The notes: generated by a model not told the origin, from the letters alone. A stretch of DNA of 64,000 bases from Angiostrongylus vasorum (GCA_018806985.1 JADANN010000018.1:1458501-1522500); one strand, 5' to 3'. Shown: positions 23,800-35,453, numbered from the stretch's first letter. Translations and numbers: made by a program.

Positions 23800-24080
23800 A
23801 TTGACACTTGACACTTGAACGGCCGTCCTCACTGGTTGTGCGGACCTCAGCATAATCACCATTTATCGGAGATTTGCTCGTCAAGCCATTGTGGTTCCCT
23901 TGGAATCCCAAGGTCAGCCTGGCCAAAGTCTATCCCAGGTCTTCACCACCACAGGCAGTCGCCGCCCTTGTGGATCTGAGGAAGATTTGCCACCATGCGA
24001 TTTAGATACCAGGACGGTGGTGGACCATGGTATTGGTTTACTCTTAGCTAGGTTTCCTGATGGGAACGGACGACACCTAC
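23800..24080 (-). repeat. family D copy, 5' truncated
   Basis: On + the 3' end comes first: 'gacacttgaacggccgtcct', 'tggttgtgcgga', 'gttcccttggaatcccaagg', 'aggcagtcgccgcccttgtg' and 'accaggacggtggtggacca'. It ends in 'aggtttcctgatgggaacgg'. The first 100 or so nt of the family are absent. Confidence 0.75.
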
Positions 24081-24425
24081 GTGAGAAAGCTGCTCGTGAA
24101 CGTGGCAATTGCAAACGTCATTCGTTGAATTAAATATATATTCTTATCTGATGGAAAACACTTATGTACTACAACATACTCACTGCCAAAGTTCTGAAAT
24201 CCTACAGCTTTACAAAATGAACCAAGCAAGTCAGCTGGTTTCTGGATACGGTAGAAGTTATCTATTCGTAAAGCGTGCGATTCACAATCCACAGCTTTCA
24301 CTGCAGTTCCAATTCGTTTTATTCTCATTATATTTCAACATCATTTGGTCACGTTGACCCAAAATGCTTGCTTACAACACTTCTGTACAATAAACATCGT
24401 GGGACGTACAACTATCATATAGGCA

Positions 24426-25961
24426 TTATAGTGTTTTCAACTGGTCGATCATCTCATCTAAGAACATTGTTATCTTGTCCATCGATGCTGGGCAATGACT
24501 GCGTTGAAGATGATCCTAAAGATATGGAAACTTGGAGAAAAAAAATGTATATGGAGTAACATTTTTCCGTTCGAGACCCTATGACAGGCTTAAAATCTAA
24601 AAAATGATAAGCATCTGGTCTAAAATTATTTTCAGAAAGACTACGATCCACTTACAAAGACAAATTTGCGCTTTGCTGGCACGGTGTCGAGGCTAAGAAG
24701 CGTATCTAAGTCTATGTCCACACCCTAAACATTCTAATCAAAAACGTACAGCAAATGAAAGCTGAGTGGTAATGTAAAATGTAATGAAGTGTTCGGTCAT
24801 TATGTAATACTCAAAAAACGCCTGCCTATGTCTGCCAAATTAGGATCTCTCTTTGTGTCCTAATGAAACACCAACTCCGGAAGATGGACTAACTCTAACA
24901 CCACCTGACCTTCTGTTACTTAATAGCTGGATATAGCAAAGTCGAATAACAGGAATACTTTGTCATACCCACGGAAATTAGTCCAATTAAACAAAAACTA
25001 ATGGGTCAGATTTGTCCTTTGATTGGGTTAAATACAGGGTAACGAAAATGTGCTTGCAATTTGGCCGAGAACGAAGAACAATGCTCATTTCTGATCTGCC
25101 AAAAGTTTTTTGAAATTTTCCGCACGAGAAAAGATTGTTTTAACAGACATTCTTCATACTTAAAGGAAACCCATTTCAGCAAACACGATTTTATCGCTGA
25201 TCGTTTATCTATTTAGAAAAGAACGACGATGTAAACACAGCAATAACCAACATTGTCTTCGTTTCCATTGAAGAGCTTTGCCACCTCGTCATCAATCCAG
25301 TTTTCAATCTGAAAAGACGAAAACCCCATTGCAAACACGGCTCAAATTCAAATTAATGGTTAGGTTGGCTTCGTGAAATGAAGACAAGTGCAAACCTATT
25401 TGTTTTACGAATATAAAAAAGTATGGGAATAAGTGGAGATACATAATTGGAAAGAATACTAATCATTTATGTATGTAATGATTATTTACGTGTCACGTTT
25501 TGCTTGCTGAGGCTACGATACTGTTTGATTGCGTTATAATTTGACCCTACCAGGCTCAGAAGACGGCGAAACCGGCGAAACGTCGGCCGGCACTGTATTG
25601 AATAAGTCCAGCTGTTAACAACCTCGTGTTCGCTCATGAAGAAAACAGTGGAAAAAAATACTATCAATTTAAAAGAGAATGAAAACTACGACAAATACCC
25701 TTAAAAAAAGGTGTTTAGGGCAATGTTATGTTGTCAAAAATGAAAAACAGCGTATTAACCCAGCAACGTAATCCAGTAGATAACAGCAGAAGTCCTGGTG
25801 AGTATTCAATTTTCAGGAGTAGTTTAAGATGACAGAACATGCAACATATTTCCTTACAAAACAATTGTAGCTAATAATTTTTAACATGCCTTCATCCTTT
25901 TCCGAATCAACACCATTTGTTGCTTGCCATACTTCATTGTCAGCACACGTGAACGCTCTTC
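24426..25961 (-). CDS. PPP1R14-like (CPI-17/PHI-1 family) PP1 inhibitor, 3' four exons
   Basis: Small cytosolic inhibitors of this family block the protein phosphatase 1 catalytic subunit; in vertebrates they do so when phosphorylated just upstream of the conserved VxxKY segment. Four exons on -, all in phase 0: 25890-25961 (EERSRVLTMKYGKQQMVLIR...), 25252-25308 (IENWIDDEVAKLF...), 24656-24724 (GVDIDLDTLLSLD...) and 24426-24515 (DHLQRSHCPASMDKITMFLD..., stop TAA). Together 95 residues follow the family order: VxxKY-like start, basic helix, W-I-x-x-x-(V/L)-x-x-L, I-D-x-D-x-L-L, then the C-terminal helix pair. Splice sites are TTTTCAG, TTTTCAG, GTTTAG and CTTTAG acceptors, with a perfect GTAAGT at 24655. 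The first intron here appears to use a GC donor (AAG|GCATGT). The N-terminal exon(s) lie above 25961 and were not identified. Confidence 0.75.
25535..25665 (+). mobile_element. PLE terminal fragment inside an intron of the PP1-inhibitor gene
   Basis: Same subfamily as 15600-15720: 'accaggctcagaagacggcg', 'accggcgaaacgtcggccgg', 'attgaataagtcc', 'acaacctcgtgttcgctcat' and 'gaagaaaacagtgg'. It lies antisense in the intron 25309-25889. Confidence 0.6.
25553..25588 (+). ncRNA. hammerhead-like ribozyme core, degraded
   Basis: GGCT (25553-25556), CAGAAGA in place of CTGAAGA (25557-25563), a GC-rich stem II region (25564-25576), GAAAC (25577-25581), a GTC cleavage triplet (25582-25584), then GGCC, which can re-pair with the first GGCT. 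The GAAAC-GTC junction leaves almost no stem III, as in the minimal hammerheads described from Penelope-like elements. The U4-to-A change should inactivate it. Confidence 0.45.
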
Positions 25962-26164
25962 CTGAAAACAGTGCTGGAGGAACGGTGCTAAAGCAACGAA
26001 GGTAGTCTTCCAAAGCATTACAATGATGTTAACATTCTACACTATAAAAATATTATATTCTACACTATGCTATGCTATACTACACTATACTTCACTTGTT
26101 AATATTTACTCATTTACATAACCCTTCATTACGTCTACTACGGAGATCCTAACACTCCATCCGT

Positions 26165-26428
26165 TCGATTCGTTTTTCCTAGCATCTATCTTTCACAGTG
26201 GTCGCCGAACATTTCGCGTTTGGCTTCAGGTACTGCTGGAGAATTTCCTCTTCTTTATGAATGTCGTAGAATGCTGGCCTGGTCAATTCACTATACAATA
26301 TTGGAGACAGCCGAGCTAAAGCGTTCCCACGTGGATTGAAGAAGAGCGCTGAGGCGGAGGTCGAACTAGCGCCTTTTGCTTCCTTATGGACGGCATCGCA
26401 AGCCACTGCGCTGTCCCCGCCTCGCGAT
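26165..26428 (-). repeat. SINE-C copy
   Basis: On -: tRNA-like 'ggacagcgcagtggcttgcg' and GTTCGACCTCC. Body: 'cacgtgggaacgctttagct', 'cggctgtctccaatattg' and 'cattctacgacattcataaa'. Tail: 'aaacgaatcgaacgg'. Confidence 0.75.
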
Positions 26429-26528
26429 AACAACAATAATACTAGCAATAATAGTAACTGTGATAGTAATAACAATAATAATAATAATAGTAATAATAAT
26501 AACAATAATAATAATAATAATAATAACC
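26426..26528. repeat. (AAT/AAC)n simple repeat
   Basis: Irregular AATAAT/AACAAT/AGTAAT units directly abut the 5' (tRNA-like) end of the SINE-C at 26165-26428. On - it gives a poly-Leu frame that is not coding. Confidence 0.9.
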
Positions 26529-26899
26529 GCACAGAGTTATTTCAGGGACTGTCGTCCATATACCATTTTGTTAGTTATCTAATGATAAAAACTCGACCCA
26601 AATTCTTATTGGAATCTTCTTCATACTTGCGATAGGATTTCAACTGCTTATCGACTGATACACCGTGATAAAGGTCTTCCTCTGTGTTAAAGCCTAATTT
26701 ATAGCGGTAGAACGAGGTGCACTAAGTGAGAAACAAATGGAAATTCCCATCTTGATCCCCATTGAAGAGCAAATCTATACCGGCGATAACCGTGTATCAA
26801 GAAGATTTTTTTTTGCAGCGGAGTAGACCCACATCGATCCACATGGTATGATGGCGCAGTGTCGACCTAGGAACAACTTGGCGGGGATACCTCGTTACC

Positions 26900-27090
26900 T
26901 CGGCAAAAATTTCTTCCCCCACCAAAACGTCGTATAATGCTGGTCGAATCCACCCTTCCAATCTTGGAGATAGCCGGGCTAAGACGTTCCCATGTGGATT
27001 AGAGGAAAGGGTTGAGATGGGGCTCGAACAAGCGCTTTGCTTCCCTGATCGACGGCATCACTAACCACTGCGCTATCACCGCCCCAAATA
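26900..27090 (-). repeat. SINE-C copy, 3' truncated
   Basis: On -: 'ggggcggtgatagcgcagtg' head, 'gttcgagccccatctc', 'ccacatgggaacgtcttagc' and 'cggctatctccaagattgg', ending at 'cattatacgacg'. The tail is missing. Confidence 0.7.
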
Positions 27091-27779
27091 CTCTACCTTG
27101 TTTCAGATTCTTAAAACTACTGACAGTAAAATTTTTGAGTTTGATCTTTTCAAGAAAAATGTTCTTCTTTTTCATAAAAGAAAACAAAAAACGACAACTT
27201 CAACACTGGTATCCTTCTTTTCCGAGAGTTTTTTCGTTTATCAGCTCTGTTCTCATAAAAATTGTGAGGGAAATTCATTTAGAGAAATCTCTTGGATTAC
27301 AATATTATCCAATAAGTGAAGCACCTCCATGGTACCAATCTGAGTGTTGGGCGAGCTACCCTGAGACAGAGCACATACCCTCGTTCTCCACTAGTGATTG
27401 ATGATTCGATAAACTACGCCTAAACATAACTCTTGAAAAACACAGATTTGATTAACTACGTCTGAACAGGACATGATGCCTTATTCCTGAACCCGAACCA
27501 ACTTCTTTGGCTTAAAACGAATTCCATGAGTGTTGGAAGTCGATACAGTAATTTTAATATAGATGAATGAAACAGTCCTTTTTAAAAAAATCGCATTACT
27601 AAAGCAAATGGATTTTTCAAATACAATACCAATTTCGTAATTCCTCGTTCAAATAAATTTCGCATTACCGCTGTCGAAGTTCTTTCAGTAAGTAGATAAA
27701 AAAGCCCTGCCATCATTCCCAGGTCTGAAAATTTGTTTGGGTAGTTGCATGCAATCCGTAAAGGAATGTGGTGAACAAC

Positions 27780-27975
27780 TGAGACCGCTCTGGCACACCT
27801 ATCCCAAGATTCCAGGAAGAATCTACACGACCATCATTCAACGGCGATTGTAAAAAAAGTAAAAGTACCCTGGTATTATTCAGGCCCATACGTAAATCCT
27901 AAGACCTTCGTGATTGATGGATACGAGAGAGCGAATCAAATGAAAGAAATGATTGGATCCGCTTAAATACGCTTC
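27780..27975 (+). repeat. SINE-C copy, 3' part only
   Basis: Begins in the body ('ctatcccaagattccaggaa', 'cgaccatcattc') and ends with the tail ('accttcgtgattgatggata', 'gcgaatcaaatgaaagaa'). No tRNA-like head. Confidence 0.6.
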
Positions 27976-28198
27976 TGATCACGAAAAAGATTTCCAACTT
28001 GCCATATTTGCAAAAAACAATCAAAATGAAAGTGTTAAACATTTGAAAGATCAAAATGTGCAAAGCAAAGAACACTCAAAATGAGTTAGAAAATGTGCGC
28101 CTACAATTCACGAAAAACCTATGTGCCGTGTGCAGAACTTTACTACTTTCTACAACGGGACTCCAACATTCTTAAGCGGATTATTTTTAATTATTGCT

Positions 28199-28420
28199 CC
28201 CCCGCGCCCATGGCTCACCAGGCCTTCCATCGCTTCGGGGTTAGCAGATTAGTAGCAGACTTGTCTGGGAGGATAGCAACACTGACTCAATTCATTGGAA
28301 GGCCACCGCGAGTCATTGTAAGGGCCAGATATGCATTCGATCATCTCCAGCGGTACTTAATGAAGTCGAATGCATGAGCGCTTCCCTTAGGGATTAATAA
28401 ACGCTAAGACCTTTTTATTT
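28199..28420 (+). repeat. SINE-A copy, 5' truncated
   Basis: Starts at 'ccccgcgcccatggctcacc', just past the B box. It retains 'gtctgggaggatagcaacac', 'aggccaccgcgagtcattgt', 'acttaatgaagtcgaatgca' and a T-rich end. Confidence 0.75.
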
Positions 28421-28569
28421 TTTAATTAATTTTTCATCTCCATATACTCTGGGACTACACTGTCTCTTTGGCTTAAAAATATTTCAAAAAGTGCAGCATC
28501 TGCACTTCGTAATTCCACTCCTCAACGCATTCTTTTTCCCAACTCTATTAGGATAGGCTAATTTTATCA

Positions 28570-28745
28570 TGCTTGAACCGGTGATCCGTTCCAGAAGATC
28601 CTATTCAATGCAACTACGAAGACCCACATCGCAAAGACGAATTGCCATGGACAATCGCCTCGGGTCAATCAGGCTCCCGATGTGGCCGAGGATGCTGAAA
28701 CGTTAGCCCAATAAAGTTTGATACCGACCGTATGTTACCTTATTA
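28570..28745 (+). mobile_element. PLE terminal fragment
   Basis: Recognisable: 'cgaagacccacatcgcaaag', 'attgccatggacaatcgcct', then 'gctgaaacgttagcccaata' (degraded GAAAC-GTT-AGCC core). The 5' part is diverged. Confidence 0.6.
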
Positions 28746-29779
28746 ATGATAGGAATAGACATTGACTATTCGAACCGGTTAAATAAAGCTCACCAAGGGA
28801 CGCTGGATAAATGGTTCACAGCTTGTTGTTGGTTTCCAACCCCATGATTTGTACAAAAAGCCAGTTGCTTGTGCGCCCTTCTCCTAGGATTGCGCAAGAG
28901 CCGTCGACTTCATCGTGAAGTGGTCGGTCAATGCGCACTACTTTTAGCTTAATATAGGCATAACAGAAGAAAGGCATTGTGACCGCCTGACATCGGATAT
29001 CGTAACGATAATTTCGATAAGTGGGCTTTTACAGTACTGGAGACTATAATTAGTCACCAGATTGCTACGTTTAAATTTATATAATGCGCATAATTTTGAA
29101 CGCTCCAATGAAAACTTTTCCGTCACCGAAATGCTATATATTCTTTTGTACAGGCATTCCATTGTCGCTTTGTACGATGACCCTTTTCCATTTCTTCCAT
29201 ATTGGGAAAATCTCTTCTCTATAAAAAGCTCAAGATTTGTTGGAAAAGAAATTTTCCAGCACACTTTAACAGGCTGCGATTTTTAACTTTAACAGCCGAC
29301 TCCAGCCATTGAGACTAACGACAAAGTGCTGTACAGAATCACGAAAAGATGGGATATGATTTAAAACACCCCGCTCACAGCCATGGTTATGACTCTTCAG
29401 CGAACACCCATAAGCATTTGTGGTCCAGCTTTATCATCTCGAAACGCAACGCCGCTGTGATTAGCCAGTTCTCCTGCCTTCATCCTTGTATATCAATTCT
29501 CAGCCACTTGGGAGTCCTATGAATTAATGGTGCGATTAAGCGGCAACAAGCTGTGATCAATAACTGCTTTACAGAAGAATTCTATGCAAAGTATTTCTTT
29601 CCAAAGTTAAGGCTATGTTTGAGGTGCTCTATAGAACTTCAGCTTCCTTTCCAGACAACTGTTTCTTGCTAGTGCTATTATAAAAAACCATTATAAAACA
29701 CAATGTGGTGAAGATGTTGGCCCTGGTTCTTCACATTACTAAGTATACAATTAACGCTTCTTTGAAAAATGTCCTCCCA

Positions 29780-30165
29780 ACAGTTTACCCCCCTCATCGT
29801 GAGTGGGAGGTGTTCCTGGCTATTCGGGGCTGCAATGTACAACGGTGGGATTCATCCCGCTGTCAGGGTCTCCTAGGCTGAGAAGGAGTTCGGCGTTTCC
29901 ATCAGAAAGCCTAGCTAAGAGTAAACTAACACCAGGATCCACCACCATCCTGGTATCAAACAAGAATCGCATGGTGGCAAATCTCCTTCTGATCGACAAG
30001 GCTGGCGACTGGCTGTGGTCGACCAAGGGCAGACTTTGGTCAGGCCGACCTTGGGACACCGGGGAAACACAATGGCGAAACCAGCGAAATTCCGAAGAAT
30101 AGAGAATATGCTGGGGCCCGCACAACCGCTGAAGACGGGCCGTCCAGGTATTCAAGTATCAAAGT
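29780..30165 (+). repeat. family D copy, full length
   Basis: Starts 'ccaacagtttacccccctca' (about 29776) and ends 'ggccgtccaggtattcaagt'. Contains all internal blocks, including 'ccatcctggtatcaaacaag' and 'atgctggggcccgcacaacc'. Confidence 0.8.
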
Positions 30166-30214
30166 ATGAAAAATGTTAGCAAGATTGATGAAGTTTTCAA
30201 ATACATAAATGATT

Positions 30215-30420
30215 TTAACCTTTTTATTTGCTGCCTACTTCTGATTTTTAACCGCAGGGTGTCATGTGACATACAACTAAGATGATGCTGAGATATTTGC
30301 AAAACTCGGACCGCAGGTGTCTCGCCGGAAAGGACAACAGCGCGTCCGTTCCCCACCGCAGACACCTGCGGTCCGGAGTTTTGCAAATATCTCAGCATCA
30401 TCTTAGTTATATTTCACATA
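30215..30420. repeat. SINE-B fold-back dimer
   Basis: Two 3' ends of SINE-B meet head to head. Arms 30275-30322 and 30360-30408 are inverted copies differing mainly by one extra base, with a 37-nt spacer that retains 'gccggaaaggacaac'. The transcript would form a hairpin of about 48 bp. The left arm continues into the family's 'accgcagggt' block (30251-30260). Confidence 0.85.
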
Positions 30421-30844
30421 AATCATTTTCCTTATAAAAGTGACGAATAGGTCACCAAATAGCACTTCATGACAGACCGACCTCAAACTTCAAAAAGAAA
30501 AAATACTTGGAGATCGTGCCCACTTCGAATCTTGAAAAGCAGTTTGAACGAAGCTCTGGACGAGAAAGAGCAGGTGAGAATCAGAATTCTCGTGATTTAT
30601 TTCCCGTTGTTGCGATGAAAAATGGCTTTGCACTAGCTTAATGGGTGCTGCATCCCAGAATATAAAAACATATTGATTATCCATGCCAACGTTTCTTCTT
30701 TGATGGCCGGTTTGAGAAATATTGATTCAATACGAGCTACTTGATAGAATACCGCCCACTGTAGGATGGTTTTATCTTCATAGAAACAAATTGTTATCAA
30801 CGGACCACCAGTCCATCAACAACCGTCCTGCATAAAAAAGGCAT

Positions 30845-31055
30845 TGCTGAGTGAGGTTATCCATTTGAGCGGTGCTCCACTCTGGAATATTCGACTCGAT
30901 GCGATCGACGGCTACGAATTACCTCACGAAACGAACGGCTATGGACAATTGATTCTGATCACCCCCGTTTAGAAAAAGGCGAGCGCACCGAAACATTACC
31001 CGAATAAAAAATTTTTTTAACAACCTCTTGCAAGCTGAACAACCTGAAAGCATTT
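30845..31055 (+). mobile_element. PLE terminal fragment
   Basis: Blocks in order: 'gagtgaggttatccatttga', 'gcggtgctccactctgg', 'attcgactcgatgcgatcg', 'gaacggctatggacaatt', 'aaaaaggcgagcgcaccgaa' (degraded core), 'cccgaataaaaaa' and 'caacctcttgcaagctgaac'. Confidence 0.75.
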
Positions 31056-31370
31056 TTGAATACTCATTTCGAGGTTAAATAATGGCCGGTTTTGGAAAAC
31101 TTAAAACTTTACTACAGTCGTTGAGATGTTTTGTTCACATCACGTAACGCAACTCTTCCACTCTTAGGATAGATATTCTCAAGCAACCTTTATTCTAGAC
31201 CAGTCAATTAACGCACGCGACCTTATGAATTGCAAAAAATGCATACATATTGCCTTTTGCCGTCTACTTTTCCACGGAGAGTTTTTCTTTTCATACTTTT
31301 TTACACTAACCTTACGAGATCTGCCATAGATTTTGTACCAGATATGCTTTATGAAAAGCCACTATCTAGA

Positions 31371-31547
31371 CTAAATAGTTTGCAAAAAGCTATTTTGGTA
31401 CCAATCTATCCCTGTTGATTTAAATCCATCGCAAGGTACTAACATCTTTGTTGCACTTGCACAGTGTGGTACGAATTCAGAGGGCAGTCTATCGCGACAG
31501 CAAGATGACAAAAACACTTGGGAAACTTGCGTAGATGTGATTGTGCT
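31371..31547 (-). CDS. candidate terminal exon, unknown Cys-containing protein
   Basis: On -, a good acceptor (GTAGTTTTACAG) precedes 58 open codons in phase 0 and a TAG stop. The peptide (STITSTQVSQVFLSSCCRDR... PHCASATKMLVPCDGFKS) is serine- and cysteine-rich and looks secreted or extracellular. No family recognised; upstream exons not found. Confidence 0.35.
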   Translation of the reverse strand, partial: STITSTQVSQVFLSSCCRDRLPSEFVPHCASATKMLVPCDGFKSTGIDWYQNSFLQTI

Positions 31548-31744
31548 CTGTAAAACTACGATGCGTACACGCTGCGTATTCGTCGATGATAGAGTGCATC
31601 TCTGGAAACACTGCATATTCACCTCCTTTTCCCAATCACCCAAAAACATTGACATCACAATCTACAATTCTTAGGATCGAGACCTTTTAGATGCCATTAA
31701 CACCCACTATGAGCACAATTATACTCTTCGTACACACAAATTGG

Positions 31745-32010
31745 CGGTGTTCGGAGGCACCCTGCAACACACACGTGGAATCGATCCACGCGCCCATGGC
31801 CCACCAAACCTTCCATCCTTCTGGGGTCAGCAAATTGGTACCATACTTGTCTAGGAGGATAGCAGCACTGGCTCGATACATCAATAGGCCATCGCGAGTC
31901 ATTATGAAGGCCAGATACGCATTCAGTCACCTCCAAACGATGCTTAGTGAACTCGAGTGCATGGCCCATCCCTCAGGGATTGATCAACGCCGATAGCTTT
32001 TCCTTTTATC
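31745..32010 (+). repeat. SINE-A copy
   Basis: The head is mutated ('ggcggtgttcggaggcaccc', A box broken), but the B-box-like GGAATCGATCC and the full body are present through 'gattgatcaacgccgatagc' and a T-rich end. Confidence 0.85.
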
Positions 32011-32404
32011 CTTTATATACATAATTTACCTACAATTACAACGATTACAATAGCCTACAGTACCCAACATGCGCGCAGTTTTTAAAAATTCATACTGAAA
32101 AAAATTAAAATATGGGCTGTTCTTGAACAACTTGATTAGTCCAGCACAAATTGTGCTAGGAAAAGCCGAAGCCTGAGGTACCACCCTTCTAAATCTGTAC
32201 CTTGTCACCTACTTTGGACTCAAGAGGATGGTGTATGCCAAGTCAAACAATGATAGCAGTTAAACAATTTCTATCTGAAGACATTACCAGCGAATTTTTT
32301 TCATCTCAAAAGAAAAAATCTCAAAAGCTCTCAGGGCACATCGTTCTCTTGCCTATATGTGCTTGCTTTTTTTTAATAAGAAGTTCCCAAGCATTAAATA
32401 AATC

Positions 32405-32590
32405 TCTTAGCGTTGATCAATAATCTCTGGGCATGCGCCATGCATTCGACTTCATCAGGCATCGTTAGAAGTGATTAAATGCATTTCTGACCTACACCTT
32501 GACTGTGAAAGCTCGATTATCCTGGGGCGCGGGATTGAACCCGAGGGTAGTGCAGCGCACCTGTAACTGTTGCGTTCGTAAGCATTAGCC
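32405..32590 (-). repeat. SINE-A 3' end joined to a second tRNA-like segment
   Basis: 32405-32500 is the inverted SINE-A 3' half ('cgttgatcaataatctctgg', 'cgacttcatcaggcatcg'). 32515-32580 then reads on - as a tRNA-like piece ('gggttcaatcccgcgcccc' as B-box region) not typical of SINE-A. The middle of the SINE is lost. Confidence 0.6.
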
Positions 32591-33494
32591 ATAAAAAAAT
32601 CCATAAAATGTATTGGCTCTGCGCGCCGAATCACGAGCAGCTAGCATAATTCCAAATAAAAATACAAATAAAAAATCCAACAGTCATGAGGCATGGTATT
32701 GTCTGACCAACCACCGGTTCCACAATCAACACCGTTTATATCATTGTCATCATACTGGTCGTTATTATGAGATGCACTTCAGATTCTATGTAAGCGAGTA
32801 CTGGACAAAGTCCCAGTAGTTCACTCTCCAGAACTACTCAACGGAAAATGAAGCATAAATTTAGAATCTGACACCTAAATCGCGTGACTGCCTCATCTAT
32901 TTGACGCCTTGTCATTCAATGAGTTCGATATAAGTTGATTTCATCCCATGCCGGCTGATCTGTCCCTTTCCCACACATGAGTGGAAATCCACTCACACCA
33001 GACTCTAAGTGTTACTTCCTCTGTAGCATTCATGTCAATCCCATACAATTTAATGTTTAACTCCTAATCGATGTTGACTTCATCTCCGGTATCTATAACG
33101 CTTCATAGCTGTCGTGTGGAATCGACAGATAAGAATGACATAGTAAAAAGAATCAATTTACTTCGTACAAGTAAAAAACCTAACTAAAAGTAATGTGATG
33201 GAAGGACAAACGAGCTTCTTTCATCACATACAAGAGTTGTCAGGTGAGTGATGTTCCAAAGCATGGAGAAGCATAGAAGAACACAGAGTATAATCCACAA
33301 CATAAAAGCACACAGAAGAATCGTACTGGTACAGCGAAAACTACAACAGAAAACCTTTGCTACTTCTAACAGGCAAGTGAGCCACATGAATTTGTCTCAG
33401 CGCAAACCGCCCTCGGTGAAAAAATTAAACGTATTTCTAAGCGGCCACCATACGAAGTAAAGCTTAGTGGTGCATGTGTTATTAATTAATTTTG

Positions 33495-33745
33495 GGTTTC
33501 CCGTTGACGGGTGATTGCTGATGGCGCAGATCGATAGAGCTAGCTGAGAGACAGGCGAAACGAAGGACCCGCGTGGTGTGGTGGTGAACGCGTTAGCCAC
33601 CGGAAGGGGTAACAGCGCGTTCGTTCCCCACCGCAGACATCTGCGGTCTGGAGTTTTGCAAATATCTCAGCATTATTGAAGTTATATTTCGCAATATATA
33701 GCCCGCCGTTAAAAAGAGTAGGCAGTAAATAACAAGTTAAAAATG
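33495..33745 (+). repeat. SINE-B copy, full length
   Basis: Starts 'ttcccgttgacgggtgattg'. Core 'gcgtggtgtggtggtgaacg', 'cgttcgttccccaccgcag', 'ggagttttgcaaatatctca' and 'cccgccgttaaaaagag', ending 'aggcagtaaataacaagtta'. A good reference copy for the 'gtggtgaacgcg' subfamily. Confidence 0.85.
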
Positions 33746-33749
33746 GTGA

Positions 33750-35400
33750 AATCTAAATTTTTAAAATTCCTCACGGAAGCTGCAAAGGCGATTTACACCT
33801 TGGGAATATGACTGTGTTTTGCTGCATCAAAAATTAATTGTTCACGTAGAAAAACAGAAGAAAAAGAAAAATGGAAAAAACGCGTTCCGTGGCTCCAGAA
33901 AATCTGGATTTCATGCTTGTTGAATAAAAAAACTTGCATTTGATTGGAAAAGATCCATATATTCTAATTGTTTTTAGTTCAACTAATGAAGCACACAGAC
34001 TATGAAGTGAAATACGCTAGCTCAACGTTGGACGCGCCATTATTTTCGCACCACATAACTCCATATGAGGTGGCGAAATGTTAACGGTCGAGTAACTCGA
34101 GAGTGTACCAGCCAAGTACCCATTCATCAATATGGTAAGGCAGAGAAAGCCCAGCGGGTTTAGATCCTCTAAGGTATTCGAGGAACATGAAGGTTTTCCT
34201 TAAGAAAATTGAAAAAATTGAAGAAACGAAGAATCGCCTTGCTTACAGTGTTTTTAGCGAGAATACTCCACCCGTAGCTCTTCGAGAACTGCTATGTAAA
34301 TTGGTGCACTCATGGACACTTTGTCCTTGTCTGTGTATAATACAATCTCGCATAGGCACAACACAGTGACGAACGTATGTATAATGTGATTACATGAGTA
34401 AGGCGTACGTCAATGCAACACAACGGGGACGGGTCTCCCCTCTAGGTGTTTGCACATCTCAGGAGAAATACGCGGTACTCTAAGTCGAGTTCAACCTCAA
34501 ATTTGCTATCATGAAAGAGCGTTAATGCATGGAACGTGGACTTCTCCACCTGTTCATTTTGGAAAACCTGTTGATGACAAACACAATTAAAGAAGTGGCT
34601 AACAAAAAAATGTATAAGATCTTATTAATTAAATTGCTTGAATGTTACAGTTTGTAAACAGGACATAGGGTAACTAGAGTAGAAAACCTGCACATATTTG
34701 GAATTATTTAGTCCATTCTAGTACAATGTCTTGTTTCACTGACAAGCTAATAATTGCTTCTTTGGTTTTACGAACGCTATTAAATATCAGGGTTATGTTA
34801 GAAAGATAAAACCAGTGCTTTAAAATATTGGTAGTACTAACAGCATAGAACATAAGTCCCATAAAAATAAAGCGATAACCAGATATTACAAATATTATAG
34901 ACCAAAAATTGTTCATCCATGACAGGATTTAATCATAGAGGAATCATCATACGGTTGCAGATAATGGTTGTTAGGAACATGAAAGACAAAAGCAAACGAA
35001 GAGACAGAAAAATTAGGGTAAAAGCTAGAAGTACTCAATCTTGCACACTCTCCGCGGATTTTTTCTTTCTTTTTTTATTTCCGCCATCATTTCCCTGCAT
35101 CAGTCTTTTTTATTTGATTGAAGAAATTCAGAATTAATGGAAAAAAGAGTGCCCCGTAACTCATTTAACATGTTGAAAGCTACTAAGACTTCTTCAAGGA
35201 AGCGAAGAACCAACTACAACTGGATAAGAACTATCAGGATTCATACCACCTATCGTGCAAATTTGCTACTGCATATTATTAGGACTACTCTGATATAGAA
35301 AGTTCTATAAAGAGTCAACTGTGTATCGTGATTTTCACAAAACATTCTAGCCCCGGGTTATCGTTAGATCTAAAGGCTGGTTCAATAGGTGGAGTAATAG
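33750..35400. other. unique sequence, no gene supported
   Basis: Short open frames only. A hydrophobic 70-codon frame at 34704-34916(-) begins with ATG and might be a membrane segment, but no splice partner was found. No repeat copies. Confidence 0.3.
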
Positions 35401-35453
35401 TCGCATCTTACTAAGATGAATAATTCTCAATTCCGTATTTTCTTCTTGAGCAG

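Noticed and set aside
26179..26635. Poly-Leu (-) and poly-Asn (+) frames
   Set aside because: Caused by the AAT/AAC simple repeat next to a SINE-C.
28944..29264. Minus-strand frame with a mitochondrial-carrier-like hint (SYKATMECLYKRI)
   Set aside because: The acceptor is weak, a + frame is equally open, and the similarity is too short to support a family.
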